A stretch of 64,000 nt of DNA from Macrocystis pyrifera. Lineage: Eukaryota; Sar; Phaeophyceae; Laminariales; Laminariaceae. A program made the translations under genes and the position numbers. This document shows positions 44,365-56,298 of this stretch, piece after piece. Where the stretch lies: NCBI GenBank assembly GCA_031763025.1, contig JASSKH010000017.1, positions 2,689,924 through 2,753,923 on the forward strand, written 5' to 3'. Each line of letters opens with the position of its first letter. Within the stretch, counting starts at the first letter, position 1. The notes beneath the pieces are model-generated. The model saw only the letters and a list, made by a program, of their open reading frames with translations. It searched no databases and was not told the origin of the DNA.

Positions 44365-44589
44365 CGTTGTTAGAGTCGTACATACGCAAACACAGCACGG
44401 CAAATCAAACAGAAGCTCCCGAAACATCGAATTTGCTGCTGCTGAGCAATCTCGTTGCATGAAGCAAACACACCAATGGATGGGTGCTATCTCTTGTAGA
44501 TACAAGGGCTCGAACACCCCCTACTAACAGAGGCCATCAATAGCATATACGTTGCTCGGTCGACAGTCGGAAAAGCCTCCTGCAGTTAT

Positions 44590-45395
44590 GGAACTATGCC
44601 ATTCTCGGTGGAGAGACATGATGTGTCATTATCATACCAGAAATAGTACTGCAACTGCAAATGAAAACGGACGCACGTATCTTTTCGAAAACAGCAACAG
44701 TCTTTCTTTTTTCTTGACCGAAGGGGCCTCTTCTAACACACCTACTGTACGGGAGGGAGACACCACCGTGCGCCCGACGGCTTCGCTCAATATTCATGAA
44801 ATGGCAGACCGATACAGGCAGCGTGCTACGGTTTTATCAGTCGACGTAGCTGTACTGTATTGTACTGTACTGTAGATAAAGCATATCAGATCCTACCGTT
44901 CACAAAGCGAGAAAGATACCAGGTCTGAGAGCATTCTAAACACAGGTATGGTGCGTGCCTGGTCGACGATATTCTGAAGAGCCCGTATATACCTCGAAGC
45001 AGACAGCAGACAGCAGACGCACTAACGCACAAACGCACGAACGCACGAACGTTCCTCTTTCCGCGTTGCTCGAAGCGACGAATGGCCTGATCCCTCTCCT
45101 CTCTACTCTCTGCTCTTCACGTAGTGGCAGTAGAGCGCCTGCCTTTCGGAGCTCGGTGTGGGTTGTCGCGCGACTAGACGACGATTAGTGGTTATGTGTG
45201 TTGTCGGCTGTCGTCGGTTGCTGATTGTTGGCTGTTGGAATTTTTACAATTTCGTCACAACACGTTTTATACCAGAAACAGTACTGCAGCTGTAAAAATA
45301 ACGGAAGCAGATCAAGATATTCTTTCGAAGAGAGCCCGAGACAGCCAACGACATCTTTTTTTTTCTGACCGAAGGAGCATCCTCTTGAGACTTCA
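44590..45395. repeat. Diverged direct repeat (44600-44755 and 45250-45395)
   Basis: ATACCAGAAA.AGTACTGCA.CTG, then AAAA...ACG.A, TTCGAA and TTTCT...TGACCGAAGG.GC.TC occur in the same order in both. Function unknown. Confidence 0.65.
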
Positions 45396-47544
45396 GAGGG
45401 GAAAATTGACGACGCAAAGTGACGGGTACAGCACGCGGGCACGCGGTGGTACTAACTACCGTAGTGTCCGAGATGCCACGCAAGGAGTCGTACGGCACAG
45501 GCGCAACATGATCCTACTCATATCAGGCACCAGGTATGTACTAAATACTCGTGCGAGTGCGAGATCCCAATCTATCCCAAGCTGCTGGACGCTGTCTGCC
45601 CCTTTTGCCCTCAGGGTGTGAGCTGCTTTCTGCCCCAGCGGGGCTTCGAAATCAAGACAGCCACAACAACAATGTGTCCCCCGCCGGCGTGTTTCATCTC
45701 GTACGTGACTAGCCTTTCTTCGTCTGGACCCACGGAGAGGTATCCGATCGATGGCACGTATTTTTCAGCGACTGGCTTTCGTACAAGGTGCCCCGCTCGA
45801 TATCAGATTTATTACAGACGGAAAAATGCTTCACGAACTGTGTCCCCCTATATACTGCTTGTACTGGAATTTCTGTGTTTCTATTGTACCAGGTGTATGT
45901 AAAAAGTATGTTTTCCGTGTTCTATACAGGTATTATACGAGGTTTTCAAACGGCCACCACACCTACTGAAGTATATATACCTGCCCTCGAAGATCGTAGC
46001 TCGTGGCGAGCAGTTTCCTCCCTCCTCTCGTTGAATCACGATGCCAGGCGAAAAAGGGCAAACAGCGCTTGCTATGGCTTGGACGATAGCTTGCTGCGGT
46101 GATTGCTTGATGCACTGCTGCCCCTGGGCTCGCGAGCGTGCCGGCTGCGCTTTGAGTGATGATTGGAACACAAACACAACATGACATGATACGACGCGAA
46201 AGGCGGGGCAGTAAGTGCCGTTTCACCTTGAAAGATATCGAAACCGAAACCCCAACAACCAACAACCAACAATAAATAACCGACGACCGACGACAGACAG
46301 CCGACAAGAGAAAACAACTACGAGTAAGCGCCGTCCAGTCACGCGACCATCCACACCGATCGTCTAAATAAATGTAACCGCTCTGCGCCCTGCCACGAGA
46401 AATCGGGCCAGGAAGTTCGTTACTTTTAGCTGCGAGGGGGCGAGAAGCGTCCGCGCGTCTACTTGGTCCGCTGTTCGAGTTATATCGTCGCATCATACGT
46501 TTTGACGACGTACATATATATATCTATCTCACAACTGACGTATTTCAAAATTAAAAAAATTTATACGACAATCTTACTGTTTTACTCCGTACGGTCAGCA
46601 CTATGTCGACTCGCTCGTACAGTGTTTCTGTTGCTATAGTCGTTGTTTGCTGCTGCTGTTGATGGTGATGGTAATAATGATCCGACTCAGCGCCTCTGGA
46701 AGCACTCCCAACGAAGGACCTGTAAAATGTGCTGTCACAACTCAACAACAACGGTATTGGCTTTAACGATGGAATGGTACGTACTCGCACCAGTGGTACG
46801 AGTATACGTATACCACCGACGACTGTGACGCTGACTGTAGATAAAAAGGCTCGTATGCATCATGTACTACTGCACACAACATCAGTATTACTCAGTAGGG
46901 TCACCGACTCATCATGCGTATGTATCTCATTAGGGATGTACAGCAGTACAGCAAGAGCTACGAAGTACTGGAATAGTCTACGAGTCCGTCTACAGCAGTA
47001 GAGTACTCAAAGTTTAAGTTTTCCACGACGTGCTGTGACGGCTGCGCTTGTACGGGGTAACCCTTCTGAGCGAAAAAAAAAAAAAAAAGCGACAAAAAAG
47101 TGTCGATTCCACAGCAAGCATAGCAGCTAGCAGCAGAATCAGCAAGACAGGCAGCAAGCAACCCGGCGCCGCTGGATATATATGGGGATGATACCTTCGT
47201 GCATTGCATGTTAATAATAATACGCCTGTACCGTACGTACGAGGTATATACGTAGGAGTAGAACCGGAAGTCCACTGGAAGGAGCTCAACAACACACACT
47301 CGCAACATGCTATTTCTCATACTACTGAAGAATGGTAACTCTACGTATAGACTGACGGTTAGTGAACCCGTGCTTTTATCACAATTGTGTGGTCGTTGTA
47401 CTACCATACAGTATGTACTGCTGTAGTACCGGCCCCACAAACAAACGTGGGTTACCCTTTTCGTCCTGCACTGTGAAAACAAATATCCGAGTCTAATTTC
47501 TAGTAATTTACCATATAATGCCGTTTTTTATACACCCGAGAAAA
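45396..47544. other. Intergenic
   Basis: No confident gene. TGCTGCTGTTGATGGTGATGG triplets lie near 46650 and an A run at 47080-47090. Short ORFs are not supported. Confidence 0.4.
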
Positions 47545-48259
47545 CACGCACACGCACAAACGCATACGCCCGCGGTGGTTTTCTTCGTCTACGTACAGCA
47601 GCGTTCGTGTATTTACTTCGAGGATGGCGTCATCGCACCGCACACAAACACCCCCTTCGCCAAAACACGGTACCGCAGCTCATACTACATACCAACCACC
47701 GTAGGATGCCACAACGCCACACGCTCCCCCCCCCTTCCTCGTTCGTTATCGGTAGACTGACCCCTCCGATAGGTATAGAGCCCCTGTACAGAGCCTACAT
47801 GGGAACGCAGTATACGGCAGCATACTTCGTATAGCCGCATGATGCCATCATGTCGCACATCCTCCCACCCCTGCGCGTACACGATCGGTGAGCTTGTCGC
47901 TCGCAGAGCTACCGTAGCAGAACCTGTGCAGTGTTGGCATACTACAGCAGGAGCAACAGCAGCACCAGCACACAAGCGACTAAGCAATTATAACAAAAGG
48001 AATCCTCCCAACGAACGAATTACAGTAGCACCCCACCCTACCCCGCCCTACCCCGTCCCTCATCCGACCCAAACCGAGGTAGCAGCGGCGGCCGTGGAGG
48101 TGACGGAGAGGCAATGTTTCAATAGCAACGCTGCACCAACTGCTATGCTAACTGACGACCACCGTCACCGGTGGGGGGGAACCCACGCCCGCCAGATGAA
48201 GCAAGTGAGCTAACGAACGGACAGACAGATAGACAGACAGACGAACCACCCAATATCGA

Positions 48260-49252
48260 TTAATCCGGCGGCCTAGAGGCATCGCCGCAAGGAAAAACCC
48301 AGGCGGCGAGCAGCGGCCCGTCGCACTCCCCGTACATGTTCGCCCACTCCCCCACCTCCATCTTGGTCAGACCTTCTCCTCCGTTCGCGTCGGTACGGCC
48401 GCCACCACCACCTCCACCACCACCACCATGGCCATCGCCAACACCACCGCTGCCGCCTCGGCAATGCGACGGAATTTCGTCGAACAGGTGCGCCAAGACA
48501 TCCGTTCGGCTATGGCCCCCTGGGTTGCTGCTGATGATGATCTTGCTGTTGCTGATACCACCGCCCCTGCCGCCGCCGCCACTGTGGAAAGGTGCATGCT
48601 TCCTGCGGGTAGGGTGTGGCGTACGCCTACCGGCGCGTTGCGCAGGGCGGCCGCCGCCGCCGCCACCACCACCGTCGCCGCTGCCACTACGGGTGGTGGT
48701 GGTCACGCTCTTCCCGCTTGCGCTGCTTGAAGCGCGGGCAGACGGCATGGCGCTCACTGGCTGTGGCGAACCAGCGACGTGCACCTTCCCCGCAGCTCCC
48801 GCGAACGAGCGGGAGCAAGAAGGGGAGGGTGAGGGGGGCGAGGAGGAGGAAAGGGAGGAGGGGGGGGGAGAGGCGGTGCGCGCTACCTCTTGGCCTGGGT
48901 GGGGCGAAGGTGTGAACGCAACGCTGCCGCCCTGCTTGGATCGGCGCCCACCACGGCCGCCGCCGCCGCCGCCGCCGCCACCTGGGGTCGGGGTAGATTC
49001 GGAGACGAGCATGGCAGACTTGGAATTGGACTTCGATTCAGATCGCGGCTCTTGGGTGGTGGCGGTGAGCACACCGGAGATGACGCCTGAGCACGCGTCG
49101 GAGCTAGAAGAGAAGGCCACCACGAACTGGGTGCCGGTCGGGTGGCTGCAGGCTATCACCTGCGTGGGGTTGCGGAGGGCGGAGCCGGGAAAGACGAACG
49201 CACGTGGCACACAGACAAGGTGCTCGATTCTTAGAGCAGAGTTATGATCCAT
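48260..49252 (-). CDS. Conserved hypothetical protein, paralogue B (330 aa)
   Basis: Paralogue of 35350-36339, from ATG at 49252 to a TAA at 48260. Both ends are well conserved (YLVCVPRA region reads HLVCVPRAFVF; LTKMEVGEWANMYGECDG). The Gly and Pro runs vary by whole codons and no frameshift is visible, so selection on the protein is likely. The chromovirus insertion lies only ~80 bp upstream of the ATG (49336 onward), so its promoter or an upstream exon may be disrupted. No family recognised. Confidence 0.6.
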   Translation of the reverse strand: MDHNSALRIEHLVCVPRAFVFPGSALRNPTQVIACSHPTGTQFVVAFSSSSDACSGVISGVLTATTQEPRSESKSNSKSAMLVSESTPTPGGGGGGGGGRGGRRSKQGGSVAFTPSPHPGQEVARTASPPPSSLSSSSPPSPSPSCSRSFAGAAGKVHVAGSPQPVSAMPSARASSSASGKSVTTTTRSGSGDGGGGGGGGRPAQRAGRRTPHPTRRKHAPFHSGGGGRGGGISNSKIIISSNPGGHSRTDVLAHLFDEIPSHCRGGSGGVGDGHGGGGGGGGGGRTDANGGEGLTKMEVGEWANMYGECDGPLLAAWVFPCGDASRPPD

Positions 49253-49331
49253 AGTCACGTTCAACCTCGTTTCCAGGTGGATTTGGTTGCCATTCCACAA
49301 CGTATAGCGCTCGTTTCGAACGCTGTGGTGT

Positions 49332-49335
49332 ACAC
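49332..49335. repeat. Target duplication of chromovirus 2 (left)
   Basis: ACAC immediately before TGTGATAT; ACAC also follows the 3' LTR at 55357-55360. Copy A of the duplication reads ACGC once at the same site. Confidence 0.8.
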
Positions 49336-49342
49336 TGTGATA

Positions 49343-49414
49343 TCCCTCGTAGTCCAATGGTTAAGATATATGACTCTCACTCATGAGACCCGGGTTCAAT
49401 TCCCGGCGAGGAAG
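49343..49414 (+). tRNA. tRNA-Glu (CTC)-like gene
   Basis: A 72-base cloverleaf: acceptor TCCCTCG with CGAGGAA (one mismatch at pair 2), D-arm TAGTCCAATGGTTAAGATA, anticodon arm TATGA-CTCTCAC-TCATG with anticodon CTC, T-arm CCGGGTTCAATTCCCGG. Boxes A and B for RNA polymerase III are good. No CCA is encoded. The acceptor mismatch and the position inside a retrotransposon deletion junction leave open whether it is functional. Confidence 0.75.
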
Positions 49415-49504
49415 CCACACGCTCCAGCAACAGCCCACCCCTCCCCACCAACCTCCCCGGCGAACCCGCGGTGAGCTCTCCTTGAACAACCCATGACCCC
49501 AACG

Positions 49505-50210
49505 GAGCCTCAGCATTCATTCCCGACGACCGTTCCACTGACAACGTCTACCACCTCCGATTCGCCGGCAACAAAGCTATTTCGCTTTCCTCCACCCCCA
49601 AGCTCGTCAAGGTCAACCTGGCGCGTCAGTCAGGCGCTCCAGCATTTACCGGGAACTACATGGTGAACATGCTCCCCCGCGAGAACCCCCTTTCCGACCC
49701 GGCCATTTTCGTCTCCGACGAATACCAAACGGTCCCACTATCTGGATCTACCGATCTCGAGCCGGGCGACCTCCTCGGAACCTCCTGCTCCCCACTGGTA
49801 CAGGTACCACTTTCCACCCTTGGACACCCTTCCTTGGCCCCTCCCCATCCCCCTCCGATTCCGGATGTACATGCCCTCCACGACAACATCCCCGTGGCCG
49901 GCCAGAGCCCATCGACAGACGACTCTCCTACCGCACCAAAAGCCCCGTGCCCACAACTTCTTGCACGCCTCAACGCCGACCAACGGGAAAGCTTCCTCGA
50001 CCTCTGGGAACGTCTGCCGTTACACCTACGCGACGTCAACTTCGACCTGCACGGTTCTAGATGAACCCCGTCGGTGATCAACAACCTGGGAGACGTCCTC
50101 TGCGAATTCCAGGACGTCTTCTCCACCACCAAGACTGACTTCGGCTCGTGCCCGCTCATGCCGTTCAAGATCACCGTACCCTCGGACAGCCCAACGGCTC
50201 GAGCCCCTTT
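49505..50210 (+). pseudogene. Chromovirus 2 pol, pre-RT region and RT start
   Basis: Frame includes NVYHLRFAGNKAISLSS, FTGNYMVNMLPRENPLSD, a Pro-rich stretch, LNADQRESFLDLWERLP and, after a TGA at 50062-50064, INNLGDVLCEFQDVFSTTK and CPLMPFKITVPSDS. The last two blocks are the usual lead-in to Gypsy reverse transcriptase. The RT domain itself is absent: at GGCTCGAG the sequence jumps into RNase H. Confidence 0.8.
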
Positions 50211-51366
50211 CAGCGTACACCTACACGCTGGAGTACCGGAAGGGCACGGCCAACGGCAACGCCGACTTCCTCTCCCGGCTTCCCCAACCAGCCACCGACG
50301 CCGACCGCACCGGACGCAACCGCCGCACTGGCCCCGACACCGTCGGCATCTACCTCATCCGCCCCTGCGGCTTCGCGCCGAACGACCCTTCCACCCCGGG
50401 TATCGGCTTGGGTGGGCTCGTGCCCCCCCCTTCCAGACCCATCCCAACCGTCCAGCCGCTCCCCTTCACCGACGACGACTTCCGCGACTTTCGCCTACTC
50501 GGTCCACGTATGGAGCACCCCACCCTTTCCCCCGCAACCCACACCTTCGTCGGGCTTATTGCGACCCGCGACTCCACCACCGGACAGCTTGCCGGCACCG
50601 AGAATGCCGCCGTGAACACCGGAGCTCCTCCAGGCTCGACTTCCAGGCCGTCCGTCATCTCTCCGCCGTCCACCATTGGCACCACGACACCAGCCCTTCC
50701 AGGTCTGATATCTTCTCGGACCCGCCATCGCGTCGCCGCTGCCGCGGGAACCCCTCGGCCTACAGCCGACTATCGGTTTGGACGCTGACCGCCACCCGTC
50801 GTACACAAATGATCTACACCCGACTTCCGTGCGACCCCGCCCCCGACCGGGGCCCAGCCAAGACTTTCTCACCCGACGACGCCTCCAGCTACAGCCCCCG
50901 CGCCACCCGCACCATCGACGGCACCCAAGCCATTGGCGCCCACTACACAAAAAGCTACCCTTTCAACAACGCCTTCTCCGCCGGCTCCAACACCACCGTC
51001 AGAGCCCCTTCCGGAGCCCGTCGTCGAACCCGATGACGACCCCTACCTCCTCGCCCGCGCCGGGCACTACACCTACAAAGACTGGGCGTGATAACAATGC
51101 GCGGAGCCCCTGTGCTGCGCCACCATCCGCTTCCTGTCGTTGGACTCCCCCGCCCCCACGCCGCACGACCTCCTGGATTTCATCCCCCCGGCCCGACGCC
51201 CACAACTTTCGGACGTCCTCACTCTTGCCTCCAAAAGCAAGCTGCACCGTACCGACGACGAAACCACCCTCCTGGTCCAACGACCATCCACAACCTCACC
51301 CGGGAGCAGCCTACCACCACCCACCCCCTCTAACCCACGCGTCTACGTGCCAATGTCAATGCGCCC
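50211..51366 (+). pseudogene. Chromovirus 2 RNase H tail and Pro-rich linker
   Basis: SAYTYTLEYRKGTANGN... to SRLPQP in shifting frames, then the same Pro/Thr-rich linker as 24530-25610. Stops at 50786 and 51089 and at least one frameshift break the frame. The linker separates RNase H from integrase. Confidence 0.75.
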
Positions 51367-53300
51367 TTGGGTGCTGAACACATGCCACGCCACCACCTCT
51401 CTACACCTGGCAGTCACCCGAACGGTCCGCATGTTGGCACGTTCGTTTGGTGGATTGGCATGGACGCTTCCGTCCGCTGGTGGATCCGCCGTTGCCCTCA
51501 ATGCCAGGCGCGGAAGACCTCCCGGCAAACCATTCGTTGGCCCATCCTTTCTCTTCCTTTGCCCAACGGGCCTGGCATCACCGTCAGCGTCGACTACTTC
51601 GGGCCCCTGCCGCTCACGCCGCGCGGTAACGTCCACATCCTCCTCTTCACAGATCGCTTCAGCCGCCGCGCCGATATGTATGCCGTTTCAGCGGCGCAGT
51701 TCACGGCCGCCGGCACTGCCGACATCTTCCTGAACGAGTACATCCCTCTCTGGGGGTGCCCGGTTACACTTCTCTCCGACAACGGACTACACTTTACCTC
51801 CAAGCTCGCGAACATCGTCTACGAACGCCTTGGCATCCACAAGGTCAACACCAGCTCCTACCACCCCTGCACCAACGGCGGCGTCGAGCGCGTCAACCAT
51901 GTGCTGGCCCAAATGCTCTCTATGGTTGGCAACGAACAGCAGACCGACTGGGACGTGCTGCTCCCACACGTGTCGTCGGCCTACAACAACTCCGTGAACG
52001 CCGCCACAGGGCTTGCACCTAACGAAATCCACATGGGCCGCCTTCCTCGCCTCCCGCTCTCGGTCTTCGAACCCGACAACATCGGCGGTCACCAAAGCTT
52101 GGACCGCGATCACCTGGTTTACATCAACCTCGCCACCGACCGACAACGGCGCGCCTATTCCCTCGTCCGCGAACTACACCGACTCACCGTCTCGCGTCTC
52201 CAGCGCCGCAACGCGCCTATCATGGCCGCCCTCCTAGCATCCCCCCCCTTCACCGTAGGCGGCTGGATTTGGGTCTACAACTCCGCCTCAACCATCCGCC
52301 AAGGCATCAAAAAGGGCACCGACGCAACCGTCCTCAAGACGAAGCTTTCCCTGAACCGGAATGGCCCCTTCAAGGTCCTCGTCGTAGGGCCGACGCCCGC
52401 CTCAAACACCCCCGACAATCGCCCCCTTCACGACAAGCTACTTTTCCTCGACCTTCCATCCGACCTTCCGGGACGGGACTCCAAGCCACGCGTCTCCGTC
52501 CAACGATGCAAACCTTGCCGGAACCCCGACGACACCAGCGACATTCCCAAGCATCTGCCGCGGACCTTACTACATACGTGCTCACAGCTTCTGCCGCCAA
52601 GTCCCCCCCTTACCACGTCACCGTCGACGACGTCACTCCTCCACCGGAACGCCTCGAGGTCGAGCAGATCACTGGCCATCAACTCGTACGCGGCCGCGGC
52701 GGGGTCATCGCCGTTCTGTACGAGACTCACTGGACTGGACTTCTCAGCCCCTCTCGGGAACGCGAGCTGGATCTTCAACATTTCCGGCGCCACATCCTAC
52801 TGTACTGGTCACGATCACCAACCCAGCACCGCCAGACGAACCGCCTCTACCGCCAGATGCGCACCGGCGCCGCTCACCGCGAACTGGCCCGATCTCAAGG
52901 ACAAATCTTCCTCGCCCCAGGCTACGCCTTGGTCTCCCGCAGCCTTTGGCTCCACAACTTCAGAACCACCATCCTACCCTCCGGAGCACACATATGGTAC
53001 AAGGCGCGCGACGGCCTTTGGTGGCTGGGCAAGGTCGCTCACAGCTCACCCCCTGACGCCTCTTCGGGAACTCCGCCGGAGCCTTCACCGGGAAGCTCCT
53101 ACATCGTCCGGTTCCTGGACGACCCCGGCCCGATCAAGATCGACCTCCAACCGGCCCGCTACACTACAGCACGGAACGCCGTATACGGATCGTGGTGTCT
53201 TCAACGCCATGGGAATGGGAGCCTAGCACGTGGGATGCTGCAGAACTCTGATGTGTCCCGCGGAACCCCCACCGTTTCCACTCCCCCCCCTGGTTAGCCT
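51367..53300 (+). pseudogene. Chromovirus 2 integrase, chromodomain and Tudor-like tail
   Basis: Integrase zinc box (WWIRRCPQCQARK) at ~51480. The core runs 51575-52090 with D (VDYFGPLPLT), D (LLSDNGLHFTSK) and E (NGGVERVNHVLAQ), so the catalytic triad is intact. A GPY/F-like stretch follows (NGPFKVLVVGPTP). One base is missing near 52558 (compared with 26783-26795), shifting the frame. Thereafter comes a chromodomain-like block at about 52640-52800 (ERLEVEQITGHQLVRGRGG, VLYETHW, LQHFRRHILLYW), then a module at about 52975-53200 (SGAHIWYKARDGLWWLGKV, YIVRFLDDPGPIKIDL) resembling Tudor/SH3-fold readers. A 1-base loss near 51445 also cuts the zinc domain off from its N-terminus. Confidence 0.85.
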
Positions 53301-54855
53301 TAGTTTAGTATTTTATTAGTTCTGGGTATTTGGTTCTGGTTACTCTGCAATATCTTAAGCGTAGTTCTTCAGGGTTGGTCTTCAATAGTCATCAGCAGTC
53401 ATCTTCTTGGGAGTGTTTGTTTCCATCTACCGCCACCGGTATCGCTTGACCGACCCCGTGTTGGCTACCGATCCGAGGCCGTGTATGTTTCTTTTTTGGG
53501 TGTGTTTGGGAGTATCATCGTCTCTCCCCCCCCCCCCTCCCGTTTGTTTTTCTTCTTATCTCCTACGGCTCCGTGTAACCTCCTTACGTTCAGGCCACTG
53601 ACTCGTAGCGATACCTTCATTTGCATTTGTGTTTGTACTCCACTAGCCTACAGCCAATTATCGGCGATATCACGGCGAGGTAAAATCGTGTTGTAGCCTG
53701 AGCTGTACTCTGACCTTAGTCGACTTCCGCCGACCTGCGTTTCAGACGGTCCTCGAGCTAAGACTATATCGAGCTTCCAGCTCACCCGTGTTTCTTCCAT
53801 GTTTGACAAGTAGGGTCCCGATAGCATTGCCGCCCCGGAAGGCCGCTGAGTTATCGGCCATACATAAGCGGTTCGGACATGATCGATTTCTCCTGACCTG
53901 TGTCCAGCTTTTTGTCTGTTTTCTGGTCCCGATGGTATTTCGTTTTCTCTTTCCCTTTTCTTCTTCATTATTTCTTGTCCGGTATTCCGCACACCCCTCT
54001 GTCCTCTGGCAAACGACACCACGTTTGTTGTCGCCCCGGTTGACCGAGTTGCACACGCTAGTGTTTGCGCCCCGCGCTATCTACAACTTCGAACTGCACG
54101 CATTAGGCCGATTTTCTTGCGGATTTTCTTGCCGCCACCGTCTTTGAGTTTGTTTTTGTTGAGTTGGCTACCTTGCTACGTTTGCTAGTTTTGTTCACAC
54201 CACGAACAGGTCTCCGAGACGCCGCGTTGTTTGTTGCGTCTCTCGGCTTTAGCAATCCCTAGTGCACGCAGCCCTCATAGCACTCTAGCTGTGTCCCTTC
54301 TGTCTCGCGTGATGTCTACCATGTTAGGACCTTCGCCACAAGACAAGGCATGGCGCCTAGCGGATATATATATATGTTTTTGAATTGTGATCACTGTCTC
54401 CTTTTTAGAGTTTCCTCGTTCGCCAACCCGGTTCAGCGAACAACCCTTTCGTACCTCCTTGGGCCCCAGACAATGACTCCAGTACTACGCTTGTACGTCC
54501 TTCTTTTTCCTTCACTTCGGTCTTCGCTTTCTTCTTCAGCCTTCGCTTCGGTTTCTGTCTCCTTTTGCGTTCGTCTTTCTTTGTTTTCATTTGGGTGATT
54601 TTTCCTTTCGCCTCTGCTTTGAGTTCTGTCTCTCTCTCTCCTTTAGTCTCCCTTTTAGTGGTTGTTCTGAGCGAACACCCCCCCTTCGTAGTGTTTGGGT
54701 CTTATTACGAGGTGTGGGGGGATCTATAGCCTCATTTCGTTTGTTTCGAATAGGCCCATCTTCGACCACCTTTTTCCTGGCCGTTTGGGATGAACTTTGT
54801 CATCACCCTCCGACCATCTTGTGGTCTGCATATACGACTATTCAGGGCGGGCTAG
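53301..54855 (+). other. Chromovirus 2, 3' non-coding region
   Basis: Matches 27570-29145. No conserved long frame. TTCAGGGCGGGCTAG precedes the LTR (candidate polypurine tract). Confidence 0.6.
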
Positions 54856-55356
54856 TGTGATATGGGTGGAGTATTCATGGGCTATATATATAGATAATAC
54901 GTTGCAGTCTTGTAGTCTCACGAATACGAGAATAATCCAAAGAATGGATTAACCCGGCGGATATTCCGTGAGTCGAGAGTAACGTTCTCTTAGGAATGTT
55001 CCCTAGGGTGGATAGCCCGTTAGACGAGAGTAATGTTCCTTGACGCAGATAGGACTACCAAGTGAGAAGTTCTTATATTAGCAGAAGAACGACCGGTAGC
55101 CATAGGAAAGTTCTGTAGGCGTACATCAGATAAGAGGAATTTAGGAGAGCTTGTGGCATGGGGTGGGACGAGTATATCTGGGCGTCGAGTCCCGCCCCCC
55201 TACCTCTCACTTCTCTACCAGAGCACCTCCTCAGCTCTCGCCATCAATAAGAAGATCTAAATCAGAAGAAGCGAAGCACTGCTTTCCAGCTGCCAGAACA
55301 ACCTGCGTCCCTTACCACTACCCTTACCACTACCCTAGAGCGGTCTCCGCATCACA
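54856..55356 (+). mobile_element. Chromovirus 2, 3' LTR
   Basis: 501 bp, TGTGATATGGGTGG...CGCATCACA, followed by ACAC (55357-55360). Close to both LTRs of chromovirus 1. Confidence 0.9.
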
Positions 55357-55599
55357 ACACTGATTCGGGTGGTGGTGTTGTCAATACCGTTTTGTGATAA
55401 CGATGTATTCCGCGATTCAATCGCGGTAGACTCGATAAACACGAGTCGAGATTCCGCGATTATGATGTAACGCGCATCGGGATCAGATGTAGATCGCCAT
55501 TTATTTGAGAGAAATACGTGCACTCTCACGATTATTGTATGTGGCTGGGATATCGTGTATACTAAAGCACTCAGCGAGCAACCGTTACAGCTTCAAGTT

Positions 55600-55855
55600 T
55601 GCACTTTCGACAGGTGCCAGGGAACTTTCTTGCAATTTTTTTTACTGTTGGGGTTTCTCGCGCACCGTTTAATGATCGCGGCATGCATGAGATACGCGAT
55701 GTCATGTATATTTTGCTGGCGATTATTCGCGATTTATACCACCAAACCACCATTATGTCGCGCCTCCATATCTCGTATCGCACTTTTTTCACGTGATTCA
55801 CAACAATACTGCCGGGCCGACGAACATTCGCAACTCCTTCGCCTCGTCACGTATA
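55600..55855 (-). pseudogene. Decayed copy B of the 85-aa ORF
   Basis: Aligns with 36668-36925 but carries an in-frame TAA near 55735 and substitutions (NGGLVV then stop; NIHDIAYLMHAAIIKRC). Confidence 0.4.
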
Positions 55856-56190
55856 CTGTATGACGGTACGTGACCATCTAGCGTTTTTCAAGATATCTAT
55901 ACGTAGTGGTTTGGGGATACGAGTGTAGGGGGTGGGATTCGGGGTCGTGCAAAGGTTATACTAACTAGAGAAGCTAGTCGTTAATTTTCACGATCGCCAA
56001 AGACATAGGGGTCCCTTTACATCTGGCTGAAGCCGTAGATTTGAAGCCGGAGATCCCCTCCCTGGTTGTTCGTGCCCCCCTGTTTTTCGGGGTTTCCATT
56101 AGTATGGAAGTGCGTTTTTTTCCGGGAGATTAAGTGATATCTTCTGCATTCGGGGGTAATTTTTAATACCCCCGGTTTTTGTTTTCACTA

Positions 56191-56298
56191 CGCGTGCCGT
56201 AAAGAGCGTCGAGTTGGCTCAGGAGTGCGACCGTCTTTCAGCGCTCGATTTTTCTAGAGCGGGAAGGTTAAGGTTGCCAATACCGAACAGGGAAACTG
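56191..56298. mobile_element. Truncated copy of the 233-bp TIR element
   Basis: The left end CGTGCCGTAAAGAGCG and interior are present after TA; the right end is deleted, ending near ACGTAGGGTAC. Confidence 0.6.

Larger units (their letters stand above)
47545..49335. repeat. Segmental duplication, copy B (left part)
   Basis: Aligns with 34660-36425. It is interrupted at 49336 by the second chromovirus; the alignment resumes at 55361. Confidence 0.85.
49336..55356 (+). mobile_element. Ty3/Gypsy chromovirus 2, deleted at the 5' end and in RT
   Basis: Only the first 8 bases of the 5' LTR (TGTGATAT) remain. A tRNA-Glu-like sequence follows, then pol sequence lying between protease and RT, then a deletion junction at about 50204 that fuses it to RNase H, and then integrase to the 3' LTR as in chromovirus 1. 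The outer target duplication ACAC is intact, so the 5' loss happened after insertion. It cannot move by itself. Confidence 0.9.

Noticed and set aside
49343..49414. tRNA sequence as read-through copy of a retrotransposon primer
   Set aside because: A primer copy would be antisense to the element; this tRNA is in the sense direction.
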